Below are positions 20,162 to 30,989 of a stretch of DNA of 64,000 nucleotides, piece after piece. Numbering within the stretch: the stretch's first letter is position 1; each line of letters opens with the position of its first letter. The translations under genes were made by a program, and so were the position numbers. Under the pieces are notes generated by a model. The model was given only the letters and a program-made list of their open reading frames with translations. It was not told the origin of the DNA and searched no databases. The stretch spans positions 372,001 through 436,000 of the forward strand of contig OX595990.1 in assembly GCA_951394045.1 (NCBI GenBank), read 5' to 3'. Source of the DNA: Nitzschia sp. DOCU1 (Eukaryota > Bacillariophyta > Bacillariophyceae > Bacillariales > Bacillariaceae).

Positions 20162-21584
20162 ATCTTGAAGGTGCTGACATCATACAATCACTCCTTAAAT
20201 CATTCAGGACTCTATGATACATACCCATTGGAGTTGGTGCCTGCAGAGTTTTGAGCTGTCATGACCATGGCGGCGATGTGCATTGCTGGCAAGGCATTCG
20301 TCTCTCTCTCGAGTGGTAGAGATCTCTCAAAGTCTGTTGTTAACTTAATTCAGTCATGCACAAGTCACTGTGTTGTCTAGTTTCAGGATGCAGCGAGGAC
20401 CATCACCGCTCTCGATACGACTACCTAGTAGTACTAGGCGTACGGCCCCCGGTAGGTTGTTTCTAGAGATGCTGTGATGAGCGGATAGCAAGGAATCCCC
20501 TTCAGTAGCATCATCCACAAGCACCTGGTAGTTTTGTCCAAGCCTCATTGCAGTATGTCACCAACAAGAAACTGGTTGCTGCATCTGTCAACAATCAGAT
20601 ACCGGAAAATAAAAGCATTCGACGCCCAAGGTAATCGTTCTGCGGAACTACCTACGATACCGGTAAACTTTGGCGCACCTCAAACGGCACTATGTAGTGA
20701 CAACCTCGTCCACAATCAGCTGAGAATCGGGTACCGTTAACCACAAAATGCACATGGAACAAATGCTTTGCCACAAGTTGCTGTCGTGTTCGGGACAACA
20801 AGGTTGTCTACCCGTTCACGCAAGCAAATGCGGGGCCTCGGAGTTTCAGTCGTTCGAAATTAATTATTGCAAAAGACAGAAGTATGGGGATGGGAGGGAC
20901 GGGACAGAACGGTACAGTGATAGTGTTTCCGAGCACCCACGGCGAAACACCGGAAAATCCCCAGCCATATTCAACGCTTTCGTTCAGTCCAATAGCCCAA
21001 GAAGTGAAAGTACCCGTTCGCCGGCAAGCGTCGAAGAATGCCTTCAATAGTTTATTTATTGCTAGTGGTACAAATTCTCTCAAGCGATGATACTCATTGC
21101 ATTGTCTCCCACCATTCATGCGAAGTGCTATTTTACCACTCAGTTAAGTCGGAGCATGCGCAATCAAGGCTTATCAACTGGACATATCATCAGCGTTCGC
21201 CACTGGCGCGCCCCTGCCGTCAGCAAGTGCGGATCTCGTGGTTTTGGTACCAATCTCTACGCGAAGACCAATGCGGAACCGTTGTACCGCGTTAACTCTC
21301 GTGTAAAACGCATTATCGCGTGCTTTGCCGCGGTGTTTTGTGTCTGGAAAATCCTCTCGAAATCTACTGCCTCTCTGGTACTAAATGTACAGATGAAAAG
21401 GGGAGAAGCCAACTCCGACGAAATTCCTCACCTACAACAACACGGCAAAGCGCGGCGTAAACCACTCCGCCTCACATTTTCGCGAGAAATCATAAGTTGC
21501 ACACCTCGGAACTGATTTTTCCGTCGTCGATCCAGCCCATAATTTCGTCTACTTTCTCTGGTTCATTGTCTGTCTTTTGCAACA
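20162..21584. other. Long divergent intergenic region
   Basis: About 1.4 kb between the ATP-grasp and double-HSF genes. Short CTAGTAGTACTAG palindromic sequence near 20425 and a TACCGGTA at 20658 are visible. Several small frames exist, but none has recognisable content. Confidence 0.4.
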
Positions 21585-22841
21585 ATGATGATTCAACGCC
21601 GCAGCGACAATGGCTTCAGCAACTTATCATTCCCCTGCAAGCTCTACGCAATGCTTGAGGACGCCGAAAGCCGGGGATTCGACGATGTGATCAACTGGCA
21701 ATCGGGGGGAAAGTCGTTCAAGGTCTACCAGCCCGACTACTTCGCGAGCAACGTGATGCAAGCGTACTTTGCCCAGACAAAGTTCAAGTCCTTCCAACGC
21801 CAGCTGAACATCTATGGCTGGAAGAAGGTCCACCACGGACCGAACAAGGGGGGCTATGTTCACAAGTGGTTTGTGCGGGGACAGCCCGACCTTTGTAATC
21901 GCATAGTCCGACGAACATCCAAGGATTTGAATAACCCCGCCGACCGACGGGACCTTGCCGTTGACCCTCTCACTTTGGTATTTCAGGGAGATCAAGTCAT
22001 TTCGCCTCCTGCTGTTGCTGAGCAAGAAAGCAGAAGGGCCGCCAACGCCGGCGCTGGCTACCATGAACCCGAGGCTGCTGAGTCTTTCTACGATATCTTC
22101 TTCTCTGGCCCTGGTGGCAGGACTCCCAGGAAGGCACACCCCAGAGGGGGATCGTTTGTGCCTGTCAATGAGACTTTCGCGTTGCCGCATGGCCATGCTG
22201 GGCACTGGCGTGTCAACACTCAAGATCTTGACCTGAAGTTGGATGCAGAAGACCTTGATGGTTTTGTCACAATGCTACACCACGAAGAAACGCAACGAGC
22301 GGGTCCGCGACGCCACCCTCTCAAGGACACTCCCGAACAAGAAGACGACGACGCCGTGATGGACCGGGAGCAGGCTTCTACTGGTAACGCTGATTCCAGC
22401 AGCAGTGTTGAAGAAGACGGTGACGACGAGGATACTCTTGATGCCGAGCACAGCTTCCCCTTCAAGCTTCACTTGATGCTGGAGAGCGCCGAAAAGGACA
22501 ACTACAACCACATTGTTTCGTGGGTCAAGGACGGAAAGGCATTCCGAGTCCACAGCAACAAGGAGTTTGTTTCCAAGGTCCTGCCGATCTACTTTGATCA
22601 AAGCAAGTATGAAAGCTTCCGACGCCAGCTCAATCTCTATGGCTTTTGTCGAATTGCTCGAGGTGTCGATCGAGGTGTCATCTCCCACCCCAGCTTTCTC
22701 AAAGGATCCCGATGGCTCTGCCGTGAAATCAAGCGCAAGCAGCAAACTAAGGGAGCTTCTGGCAGTTCGTCGTCCAAATCATCATCTGGTCCTTCTCACC
22801 GTCGGCAACATCATGAACGGCCTGCTGTGATCTCTTTATAA
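21585..22841 (+). CDS. HSF-family protein with two DNA-binding domains
   Basis: 418 aa, starting MMIQRR. Two HSF-type winged-helix domains are present. Residues about 12-105 contain FPCKLYAMLED, VINWQSGGKSFKV, FKSFQRQLNIYGWKKV and GYVHKWFVRGQPDLC. Residues about 288-385 contain FPFKLHLMLESAEK, IVSWVKDGKAFRV, YESFRRQLNLYGFCRI and SHPSFLKGSRWLC. Both keep the F-x2-F-R/Q-R-Q-L-N-x-Y-G recognition helix. The acidic linker (SSSVEEDGDDEDTLDAE) and Ser-rich tail lack an obvious heptad trimerisation repeat. It may bind two nTTCn-type half sites on one chain. A nuclear transcription regulator is likely; stress inducibility is not shown. Confidence 0.9.
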   Translation: MMIQRRSDNGFSNLSFPCKLYAMLEDAESRGFDDVINWQSGGKSFKVYQPDYFASNVMQAYFAQTKFKSFQRQLNIYGWKKVHHGPNKGGYVHKWFVRGQPDLCNRIVRRTSKDLNNPADRRDLAVDPLTLVFQGDQVISPPAVAEQESRRAANAGAGYHEPEAAESFYDIFFSGPGGRTPRKAHPRGGSFVPVNETFALPHGHAGHWRVNTQDLDLKLDAEDLDGFVTMLHHEETQRAGPRRHPLKDTPEQEDDDAVMDREQASTGNADSSSSVEEDGDDEDTLDAEHSFPFKLHLMLESAEKDNYNHIVSWVKDGKAFRVHSNKEFVSKVLPIYFDQSKYESFRRQLNLYGFCRIARGVDRGVISHPSFLKGSRWLCREIKRKQQTKGASGSSSSKSSSGPSHRRQHHERPAVISL

Positions 22842-23423
22842 GGGACAACACGTGTCAACACGGTCGACGCTGGGTCTCTTGTGACGACAGCTTTCGTGTG
22901 ATAATGCCATGCTGTACTTCTATCGCCTTCTTCAATCCCACCAACAAATCATCAGAATACTAGCTATCCTGATTTCGGCTATTTACCGCACAGCCTGCTG
23001 TAAAACTTCCATTTCTGTAACTGAACACCTATAGATCATCACATACTACAATGTATTTGTACAAACTGTTTTAGAAAGTGCACTTCTCTCGAGCTTATTG
23101 CCGTGGGCCCGCATGTCCTTCTTGCCCGCCCCACTGTTGATGGTACGCCGCCCTCAACTGATAAAGGTAGCAAGAAGCCTTACAATCATGCTTCTGCAAA
23201 CATGAAACACAGAAAGACTCTCTGACGCACGCACTTCAGAACTACGCAAACCCCAGCCATAGCGAACGTCCTGGAGAGAAGTTGCCAGGGGGCGCGCTCG
23301 AAGAGGAGCGAATCTTGTGAGTGAGATGCCCTATGGCATTCTATAGAAGAATGATGTGGTAATATTTACAATTCTATAGCTCTATCTTAGTCTAGCGTTG
23401 TGCGGATTGAATCCCCGCTCCCA
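22842..23423. other. Convergent intergenic region
   Basis: 3' flanks of the HSF and YqgF-like genes. No gene or strong repeat seen. Confidence 0.4.
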
Positions 23424-24119
23424 TTAAAAGGCGAGAGATGGCTCGTGCGGCGATGATTGATCATCGTCGTAATAATAGTCGTCATCCATGTCAGAGCAGT
23501 GGGGACGACGGTCTATTTCGGAGATGCGTCTTTGTTGGTTGAATATTGAAGGCCAATGGGCACGGACAAAGTCATTCCACACCTCCGTGGCGACAACGTT
23601 CTCGTCTTGGTTGTATTGTTCAATGGAAGCAAGATGCTCGTGCTTACTTGACGTTCGAGCATACTCGGGGCAGCGTCCCCATTCATCTTCGTCCGATTGA
23701 GCTGGGTGCTCGCTGTCCCAAAAGCATAAGGGTCGAGTGGGCGTGAAGATGTTTGTGTTTTCCATAAGCTCTTCGACAACATGTATTGTTCTTCCACAGG
23801 CAGCTCCCATGTGTCCTGTGTCTTTTTGCAGTGGCCAGGATACGACAATCCCGCAGATGTTATCATTTTGTCCCTCTACAATCTCTTCCAGTCGTTGTTT
23901 AACATTCTCTGGAAGTTTGCCTCCTTGAAAATGATAGTGGATGGGTTCCAATGGCACCGCACCATCGTCATCCATCGTTGGATGACTAGCAATGGCCATA
24001 CCAATTCGGTCCTTGTGAATGTCTAAACTCAAGACGGCTCCATTGACCTTTTGCCAGTTTAACTTGGATGCTATTTTGGAAGGGGCAACTAACAGTTTGG
24101 CTAGTTTGCTGGTGGCCAT
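23424..24119 (-). CDS. YqgF/RuvX-like RNase H-fold protein
   Basis: 231 aa from the ATG at 24119 (the frame continues upstream only to a TTG at 24212). Residues about 28-130 match the YqgF layout: GAVLSLDIHKDRIGMAIAS corresponds to the first strand with catalytic-type Asp (D-x-G-x-x-R-I-G-x-A in bacteria, here DIHKDRIGMA), and CGIVVSWPLQKDTGHMGAAC to the VVG.P...G..G segment. Bacterial members process pre-16S rRNA ends or act as resolvase-like nucleases. The N-terminus (MATSKLAKLLVAPSKIASKLNW) is basic and amphipathic and could target a mitochondrion. The C-terminal 90 residues are acidic (SDMDDDYYYDDD) and not part of the fold. Some usual active-site residues may be replaced, so activity is uncertain. 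Confidence 0.65.
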   Translation of the reverse strand: MATSKLAKLLVAPSKIASKLNWQKVNGAVLSLDIHKDRIGMAIASHPTMDDDGAVPLEPIHYHFQGGKLPENVKQRLEEIVEGQNDNICGIVVSWPLQKDTGHMGAACGRTIHVVEELMENTNIFTPTRPLCFWDSEHPAQSDEDEWGRCPEYARTSSKHEHLASIEQYNQDENVVATEVWNDFVRAHWPSIFNQQRRISEIDRRPHCSDMDDDYYYDDDQSSPHEPSLAF

Positions 24120-24671
24120 GGTTGTCAAGATTGGTGTCCAATCGGCTGATTGATTTGATCGTTGTTTTTGGGATTTGCGTCGATTTTGTGAGCTCAAAGG
24201 GCGGGCTTCCAAGTGTTCCGTAAAGAAGGTGGTGTCACAGAGAAGTCCACGGCACTGGAGAAGGGCCTGTTTCCATAGCGAACACCAATCAGACTCCGCG
24301 ATAGGCCATCATCGGCATCACAAAGGGTTGACGCTGCGGGACATCTGTCACAAGCGTTGAAGGCGGGGGCAATCACGATATTGGTACGTGGCACTCGAAT
24401 TCCATCGAACACGTGGCAAGGACTTTGCACCCTTCAACAACAACAAAGAGGGTCGGACGATTCAAATCACGTGCTTTGAAATTTAGCGCGGGAATGGCCA
24501 AAAGGATGAAGTACGCAAGATCGGATGGTCGTACGTCTTCCACCTCAAAACATGCAAGATTATTTGTTGGACGACGACGAATGAGCATGGATGAATGGCT
24601 GAATCCACGGTATTCGTTTACGTCGGCAAATGCAATTTCACCGATACCGCGACTGGACAATGCACTACAAG
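24120..24671. other. Divergent promoter region
   Basis: About 550 bp between the YqgF-like gene and the knottin-like gene. An in-frame ATG at 24630 could extend the latter. No other feature seen. Confidence 0.4.
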
Positions 24672-25133
24672 ATGAGGCCCTCGCTACTTGGGGTGGTAGG
24701 GGCAAGGTGGATGCTGGTACCTGCGGTAATATTCTTCCTTCTTGCAGTAGCTAGTTCTTCCGCTTCCACCAATGACTGCGTCCCCGAGTTTGGCAAATGC
24801 GTCATGCCGCGGGATTGCTGCGAAGGTCTATCGTGCATTGCTGGGGAGTGGCAATACACGACCGATAGTACATGCTTGTCGCCCAAGTCGGCGCAAATAG
24901 AGCAACTTCACTTGACGGCCGAACAGCGCCAAGAACTCTTGGCCGCCTTTTATCAAAACGTTGGGGCTACAAAGTCTGTGCAAGACTTGGAGTATCTGTT
25001 GAAAAAGTATCGGGGTAAATTCCCGGCCTTGGTCCTGAAACTCGAACGAAAATACAAGACTACCTTTGATCTAGCACTTGCAAAGGATGGCGGGGCTGGA
25101 AGTGCCACTGCACCATCATCCGAGGAGCTGTGA
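24672..25133 (+). CDS. Secreted knottin-like plus helical domain protein
   Basis: 153 aa from the ATG at 24672, chosen because MRPSLLGVVGARWMLVPAVIFFLLAVASSSAS is a good signal peptide; an ATG at 24630 adds 14 residues. The mature N-terminus has six cysteines spaced C-x6-C-x5-CC-x4-C-x12-C, the inhibitor-cystine-knot pattern. It is followed by a Lys-rich helical region (LTAEQRQELLAAFYQN, LEYLLKKYRGKFPALVLKLERKY) with heptad-like Leu spacing. The C-terminus GGAGSATAPSSEEL has no clear retention signal. A luminal or secreted role is likely; I do not recognise a named family. A knottin scaffold does not by itself imply toxicity. Confidence 0.65.
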   Translation: MRPSLLGVVGARWMLVPAVIFFLLAVASSSASTNDCVPEFGKCVMPRDCCEGLSCIAGEWQYTTDSTCLSPKSAQIEQLHLTAEQRQELLAAFYQNVGATKSVQDLEYLLKKYRGKFPALVLKLERKYKTTFDLALAKDGGAGSATAPSSEEL

Positions 25134-26202
25134 GGAGCGTGGGTGATGCCGATTGGAAGTATGAGAAGATGCCGAATCCTCCTTTCCCTGGATTTGTTGC
25201 CCAATGGATCCACGCAATGAATTGTTGCTTCACAGGTTGGAGAGTTCTTCTGACTTCTGTCGTTTGCTTCCTGGTTGCGTCATCACTCCTCAATGAGGGA
25301 GACACCCATCGAGAATGTTTCAATCGGCTGGCACCTATCCAACAGTCAGGCCCAACAAACTGTTTACGAAAGTATAAACTCTTTCAATGGTAAAACCTTG
25401 CTATGCTATGTCATGCTATGCGCTTGAAAGACTGCAAGAAAGAGTTTTACGGCTGCTCTCAGCAGAGATGTAAAGTACGGACCAGATCTATGGAAGCTTT
25501 GGATTACGTTTGATTCCATTGGATCGAAGCATGTTGATGGGCAGTCAGCGTTGCGCATACAGAGTCGTTATACGGTGTTACTTGTATGACGGCAGATGCC
25601 GCTCCTAATAGCTACTACGACAGGCCTCGGCGGCCTGCAATGTACTACTCAGGGACTGCCGGCGGTACTCCATATTTTATTAAGTGCTGCATCCTACAGT
25701 AATAAGAATACAACACAAGTGTCATCCCAAACTATGTAGGGAGCCCAGCCACAAGGTTAAATCACTCTATTCTCGATAGCAACAGCATTGTGGGCTATTC
25801 CTCCCGCCCGGACCTCGAGTTTGACCGGTTAATAGCTTACTCTATTAACTAGGTATGTAACATAGTTATGTAAATGCGTAGTTGTCGCGCCAATTTGGGA
25901 TGCCGCCTCCGGAACCTCCAAAAGTGCCCGGCCGGCGCTCGGCGTCATTGCCGCCTTGGCAGCAGGTCGCTTTCAAAAAAATCCGAGTCATTGGCCTGCG
26001 TTGAATGATGCCAAGCAGCAATCCCACTTTCTCGAGTGGCTCTCGTCGAATAGGTATCATTGCGTTATTATCCTTCTCACAAAGAACCACAAACAAGCAA
26101 GATAGTTATTAGTCTTGGAGGGAAATTCAAGTCGGATAGTGTTGATAACCACTTAGCCGATTTGTGTTGTTTGGCTTGAGAAGCAAAAGTGCTCTCAGGA
26201 GA
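25134..26202. other. Intergenic region with GC-rich hairpin
   Basis: About 1.07 kb. It contains the hairpin CAGGCC-TCGGC-GGCCTG at 25621-25637 and short gctatg repeats near 25400-25420. No supported gene. Confidence 0.45.
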
Positions 26203-29200
26203 ATGACGTTCCCTGCCGTCGCCGCTGCCAGTAATCCAATCGTGGGTGCGGCAGCAGAACCGTCCCCTTTGGACCTTTCGGAACGTCTGGTGTGGGCCGA
26301 GTGGACCACCAGCGATTCCGATGTTAAGATTTTGTGGCCCGCCTTGATCTTTACCGATGTCCAAGAGTTTGATGGCGTGGTTGCCGAAGAAGCCAAGGCT
26401 ACGAATGACTTTAGTTTCCGATACAAGCTTGCCATGTTGACTTTCGAGAGGGACGTCCTTGCCCCTAGTGGGGATACCGATAATGCGGAGGATCGTACCC
26501 CTCGTGTGGTGCGCTTTCTGGGCCGACCCCTGGGGGACGCGCTAGTCGTTTGTGCCCGTGAATATTACGACTTTGTTCAGAATCTGCACAACGCGTTAAA
26601 CGAAGTAGCATTTCAGCCCGATCGATTTCCCCAAGGATTTCAGCTCTACATGGATTTTCATCGGGGTCTGGAACAAGCCATGGCGATGGTGGCTCAAAAG
26701 GCTGGACCTGCCGCCCGTAAAAGCGCTGCTATGGAATCCCTAATGATTACCAAGGCGGAACAGAAATGGATAGAAAAGCACGGGAGCTTGCCAGCGGTGA
26801 CGCAAGCTCCTGCTGCCATTCCAGCAGCTACTACTCAAGAGACGCGGGGGTCTCTAGAGACTCGTCGTCACCCTCCTGCAAGAGCTATGGCAGCAGCAGC
26901 TGCCAGTCCGAACCACAGTGTGGCCGCCGTTTCGTTAGCCGAGTCCCTGGACAGTCGAATGATGTCTAATACTCCAGCCTCGACGGTAGCTACAGCTCTG
27001 GACCACCAGGATGACTTTGCTGCCAAGCAAGGAGCTTCCAAGGATCATGATTATTCGAAATTTCCGAAACTAGGTCAACCTTTGGGCAACTGTGCTTGGA
27101 AAAGTGCCTGGGTTAATCTGCGTTGCGCTGGCTGGTCTCGACATCTCGAGAATGAAGAACATCGTTATACTTTTGCGGGGGGACCGGAACATACGTCGGC
27201 AGAAATCCAAGAGATTTGTCAAAAACACTATGGATGGAAACCCCAGCCGAACGATCCGGATCTCAAAGTGCCTGCTGGCCCCAAGGCACCGCCAGCCGCG
27301 GCTGCCGCCATCGCTGCGACCCCACCACCGACCCGTTCTCGTCGGATTCTGCGAGCTCCGCAATCGGTTGGAAGGGAATATTCCTTTGAGTTTCTGTGGA
27401 AGCATAAATGCGTACCCAATGGTTGGAACTATGAGAAACCACGAGGGAAAAAAGCATCGCTCATCAACTATTACTACCTGCGCCCCGGGTTCACCGTGGA
27501 CAATTTGGGCGTCGAGGGGCGAGACCACTTTCTCAGCCACTACGATGTTTTGGACTGGTGCCACCGAAACCGCTACTATCCAAGTCCCGGCGGGAGCTCG
27601 TCAAGCTCTGAAGGAACGGATGGTGGCGATGAGTCGTCCGTGTCTACCATGGAGTCCATGGCTGAGGACCCATCGGTCTACGTGCAACAATGTGAAGAAA
27701 GGTCAAAAGACGAACCAGAGTCAGAAGAAGAACAAAAGCCTGCTGCCAAGGGGAAGAGAGGCAGACCACCAGCCAAGAACAAGTCGAAGGCCACCAAGAC
27801 GGAGCGTTCTCGGCGTAACTATTCCTTTGGCGTCTTGTGGGCTATTCATTTGGAGCCCAATGAATGGACAATGGTTAGAGCCAAGGGAAACAAATTGTGT
27901 GACTATTATTATGTTCGTCCAGGTTTTTCGGTGGAAACCGGCACTTTGGGAACTCACTATTTTGGTGATACTGACGCAGTCCTCAAGTGGTGCGAGGAAA
28001 ACAATTACTATCCGGATCCCTCCAGCTGCGAGAGCACGATCGCCACGATGGATCGCGACGATGGTACCAGTACATTGGCGCATGGAGACACTACGGACGA
28101 AGAAAGCACGAAGCATCCCGCCGAATCTGAAGAGGACGAGGGCACCGTTGGGGAATATTCCACTCCTGGGACTCGCACCAAACCTCAAGACCCCGGGAAG
28201 CCCATCCTTCCGGATCCAACCGACCAGTCTCCCGAGCTCTCTTACGAACAGAAGTATCTCTGGAAGAATCTTTGGCCCGTTTTGAGGGATACTCGTGGCT
28301 GGACCGTTAGTAAGGGCAAGAATAAATTGGACGACTGGTGGTGGATGCCTCCTCCCCGCTATCGCGGAAACGATGACGACGGCGAGGAAAGGGAGGGGAG
28401 GGACTACTTTACATCCGAACAGGCAGTCATTGATTACTGCAAGGAGATGGATCGTCACGCCGACCCTAACACATCGAAGTTGGAGGATCATCGTCGTGAA
28501 GAGAGTAGCGTTGCGCCCATGGAAGTAGAGGTTCCAGTTGCGACACGACACGCAAAGAACTCGAAAACCACCAAACGTAAAAGGGCAACAAAGAGCGCAG
28601 GCGAGCAAAACGAGTCTAAGCAAGGAATGGAAATTGTGTTTGTCGAACCCGCTAATAATACAGCGCCTTGGGTAACCGATCCGCTTCCCAGGGATGGGCT
28701 GCATGGTTTGGTTCTGGCGGCATCAAACGTCACCTACCGTTCTACTAATTCCTACCTTCTGCCTGCTGAGTACTCCAAAGATGGCAAGGAAAAACGATTC
28801 CAGGATATTTTGGAACTACGCAAGCATATTTGCAGTCTTGGCAGAGACAACTACGCTGTCAATCCTAAGGCAGGCGATGACGTTGTGAAGGCCTATGTTC
28901 GCTTCATGGACTACGGGTTGGTACCATCGGGGCGGAACCATGATCACTTCCGCGTTCCCGAGCTAAATCGTGACCAAGTCATTTACTGTTTGGAAAAAGT
29001 TCTCAACTTCAAGCAAGTAGACGGAAAGTGGGTGCCACCCGAATTTCTCCAAGCTAATGATGCTGCTAAGAATGATGCGAACGTTAAACAAGGCCCGCTC
29101 AAGTCTTCTTATGGTTCACTCTCGGAGCTTTGTCGTGCGCTCCGGGCTGTCGAGAACCTGGAATGCAAGGAACCCTATAAGGGGCGCAACAGGCAAAAAG

Positions 29201-30714
29201 ACGAATCGAAAGAGAAATGGATGTTGGCATTCCGACTTTCGATTGCGGAAGACAAAGTCGTCGACAAATTAGACACTGCATCCCCACCTTCCAAGAAAGC
29301 TCGAGTCACATCCAAGGCAACCAAAACCAAGCGGAAAGCTCCTGAACTTACTCAAGATGAAGATGAATTGAGCTTTACAACGAGTTGCAAGAAGGAACAG
29401 ACTAACTTTACAGCTTTGACTCCAGTTGAAGAAATTGCTGAACCCCGCGCCGACGGCGAGATGAACAGTCATCAGGAAAGCGGAGAGCAGAACTCAGCCA
29501 AGAAAGGGCGGAAGCGTCCCTCGCAAACGTCTACTTCGAAGAAGACCAAGAAGCAGAAGGAAGTGAACGATTTTGTTGATTTGCTGGTCAAGGCGGATCC
29601 TTCTGCCCCCGCCCCATGGGCTAACCTCGCTATGCGAAGAGATTTGTATCCTCTTGCCCGAGCTCTCGGCGTATCGTATAATAATGGAAACTACTATCTT
29701 CCCGGTGAGAGAGCGTCGATTGCGAAAGAGTCCATCGACGCAATTCTCGTGCACTTTTGTACTTATGGTGGCTATGACCTCAGCCCACTCGACCAAGACG
29801 AAAAGGCTGAAGTCATGCGCCGAATCCGTGGTGCCAATGTGCCTATTCAACCAAGTCGATGGAAGGACTATCGTATGCTGAAAGATTCGGAAGGAATTCA
29901 GATCTTGAAGGCGTTCGGGTTCGAAGATCAACCAGAAGGAAACTGGACAGTCCCACCCAAATTGTTGGAATGGAAGAACTATGACGAGACTGCCCCTTTG
30001 CTTCAAAATCAATACCCGTCACTTGATGATCTCCGTGTTGCGTTGCGCTGTATTCCAGATTTCGACAGGACGCCCGGGGAGACACGACGTTCCTGTGTTA
30101 ACGCTGGTCTATTGAAGTCGCACCAGATGGTTGCTTTTCGACTTTGGCTGGCGTTTGGGCCGGAAGGTCCTACTGATACGACGAACACCAGTAAACGCAC
30201 CGAAGCTCAGCCGGCACCGGAGTCTGTCGTCGGTGAAACATGTTCTCCTGATACCGTGCCTGATGGTGTGGCTGTGCCAGCGGACGAGCCTGACAGCTCG
30301 GCCGAAGAAGCAATCTCCCAAGACAATCCGGTTTCTGATATTGGCGATACACGTTCTCCTGATGCTTTGACTGACGGTGAGAAGGTTCCCGAAGGTCCTA
30401 CTGATACGACGGAATCCGAAAATCCCACAGAGGACCAGCCAGTGGATGAGCCTGAGAACTCGGTCGAAGAAGCTACCTTCAAAGAGGATCCGGCGCCAGT
30501 TATTGACAATGCACGCTCTCCGTCCGCTTTGACGTTTGGGAGCCCTTGTTCCGTGGACGAATCCAAGGTACCACGATTCATGATTCAAATCGAAGGTTCT
30601 CCAGCCGCGCCAGGGGGCGCCACGCAGCCCGACGATGAGGATCACTCAATGACATCAATCAATAATGACGACGACGTAGGCGGGTTTCTCACGCAAGCTT
30701 TTCAAGACGAGTAA
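26203..30714 (+). CDS. Large modular AT-hook protein with repeated W-rich domains
   Basis: 1503 aa from the first ATG (the frame begins at a GTG at 26164). Residues about 20-160 are PWWP-like (ERLVWAEW ... ILWPALIF ... VRFLG). Four W/Y-rich modules follow: about 283-350 (CAWKSAWVNLRCAGW), 390-462 (FEFLWKHKCVPNGWNY ... YYYLRPGF ... DVLDWC), 537-606 (FGVLWAIHLEPNEWTM ... YYYVRPGF ... AVLKWC) and 678-756 (KNLWPVLRDTRGWTV ... DDWWWMPP ... VIDYC). An AT-hook (GKRGRPPAK) lies near 514. A second module of about 190 residues, starting APW, occurs twice (about 821-1016 and 1135-1321). The acidic tail repeats GPTDTT and D(T/N)xRSPxALT units. It is probably a chromatin protein; no full-length family is recognised. 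Confidence 0.8.
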   Translation: MTFPAVAAASNPIVGAAAEPSPLDLSERLVWAEWTTSDSDVKILWPALIFTDVQEFDGVVAEEAKATNDFSFRYKLAMLTFERDVLAPSGDTDNAEDRTPRVVRFLGRPLGDALVVCAREYYDFVQNLHNALNEVAFQPDRFPQGFQLYMDFHRGLEQAMAMVAQKAGPAARKSAAMESLMITKAEQKWIEKHGSLPAVTQAPAAIPAATTQETRGSLETRRHPPARAMAAAAASPNHSVAAVSLAESLDSRMMSNTPASTVATALDHQDDFAAKQGASKDHDYSKFPKLGQPLGNCAWKSAWVNLRCAGWSRHLENEEHRYTFAGGPEHTSAEIQEICQKHYGWKPQPNDPDLKVPAGPKAPPAAAAAIAATPPPTRSRRILRAPQSVGREYSFEFLWKHKCVPNGWNYEKPRGKKASLINYYYLRPGFTVDNLGVEGRDHFLSHYDVLDWCHRNRYYPSPGGSSSSSEGTDGGDESSVSTMESMAEDPSVYVQQCEERSKDEPESEEEQKPAAKGKRGRPPAKNKSKATKTERSRRNYSFGVLWAIHLEPNEWTMVRAKGNKLCDYYYVRPGFSVETGTLGTHYFGDTDAVLKWCEENNYYPDPSSCESTIATMDRDDGTSTLAHGDTTDEESTKHPAESEEDEGTVGEYSTPGTRTKPQDPGKPILPDPTDQSPELSYEQKYLWKNLWPVLRDTRGWTVSKGKNKLDDWWWMPPPRYRGNDDDGEEREGRDYFTSEQAVIDYCKEMDRHADPNTSKLEDHRREESSVAPMEVEVPVATRHAKNSKTTKRKRATKSAGEQNESKQGMEIVFVEPANNTAPWVTDPLPRDGLHGLVLAASNVTYRSTNSYLLPAEYSKDGKEKRFQDILELRKHICSLGRDNYAVNPKAGDDVVKAYVRFMDYGLVPSGRNHDHFRVPELNRDQVIYCLEKVLNFKQVDGKWVPPEFLQANDAAKNDANVKQGPLKSSYGSLSELCRALRAVENLECKEPYKGRNRQKDESKEKWMLAFRLSIAEDKVVDKLDTASPPSKKARVTSKATKTKRKAPELTQDEDELSFTTSCKKEQTNFTALTPVEEIAEPRADGEMNSHQESGEQNSAKKGRKRPSQTSTSKKTKKQKEVNDFVDLLVKADPSAPAPWANLAMRRDLYPLARALGVSYNNGNYYLPGERASIAKESIDAILVHFCTYGGYDLSPLDQDEKAEVMRRIRGANVPIQPSRWKDYRMLKDSEGIQILKAFGFEDQPEGNWTVPPKLLEWKNYDETAPLLQNQYPSLDDLRVALRCIPDFDRTPGETRRSCVNAGLLKSHQMVAFRLWLAFGPEGPTDTTNTSKRTEAQPAPESVVGETCSPDTVPDGVAVPADEPDSSAEEAISQDNPVSDIGDTRSPDALTDGEKVPEGPTDTTESENPTEDQPVDEPENSVEEATFKEDPAPVIDNARSPSALTFGSPCSVDESKVPRFMIQIEGSPAAPGGATQPDDEDHSMTSINNDDDVGGFLTQAFQDE

Positions 30715-30989
30715 GATCTGCGTCTATGATTGGCAAGGATGGAGTGCCATGTATTAATAGCAAATCTATGCATGTATTTAGTTTTTGATTGGAATGCTGC
30801 TTGGTATTTGCGGTCTCGTTTCATCGCCGCTTCAACGTGCAATTTTTTTTAAGAAAAGGACCGCTACACGAAGGTCCAGGAAACTGCGCGTACAAGGTAC
30901 CTCTTCAACATGGGAAGAAGAGGTGGACCGTAGTCATTACATAGAACGGTAGGGAAAGTATGAATTTGCCTATTTTGTCTATGGATATC
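30715..30989. other. Convergent 3' flanks
   Basis: Short region between two convergent genes with A/T runs near 30845; nothing else seen. Confidence 0.35.

Noticed and set aside
27092..28285. 397-codon plus-strand frame within the AT-hook gene
   Set aside because: Shadow frame: the overlapping frame has repeated domains and a consistent architecture.
30190..30560. Coding-scale repeat in the AT-hook gene tail read as a separate gene
   Set aside because: The degenerate acidic repeats remain in frame with the large protein and have no start of their own.
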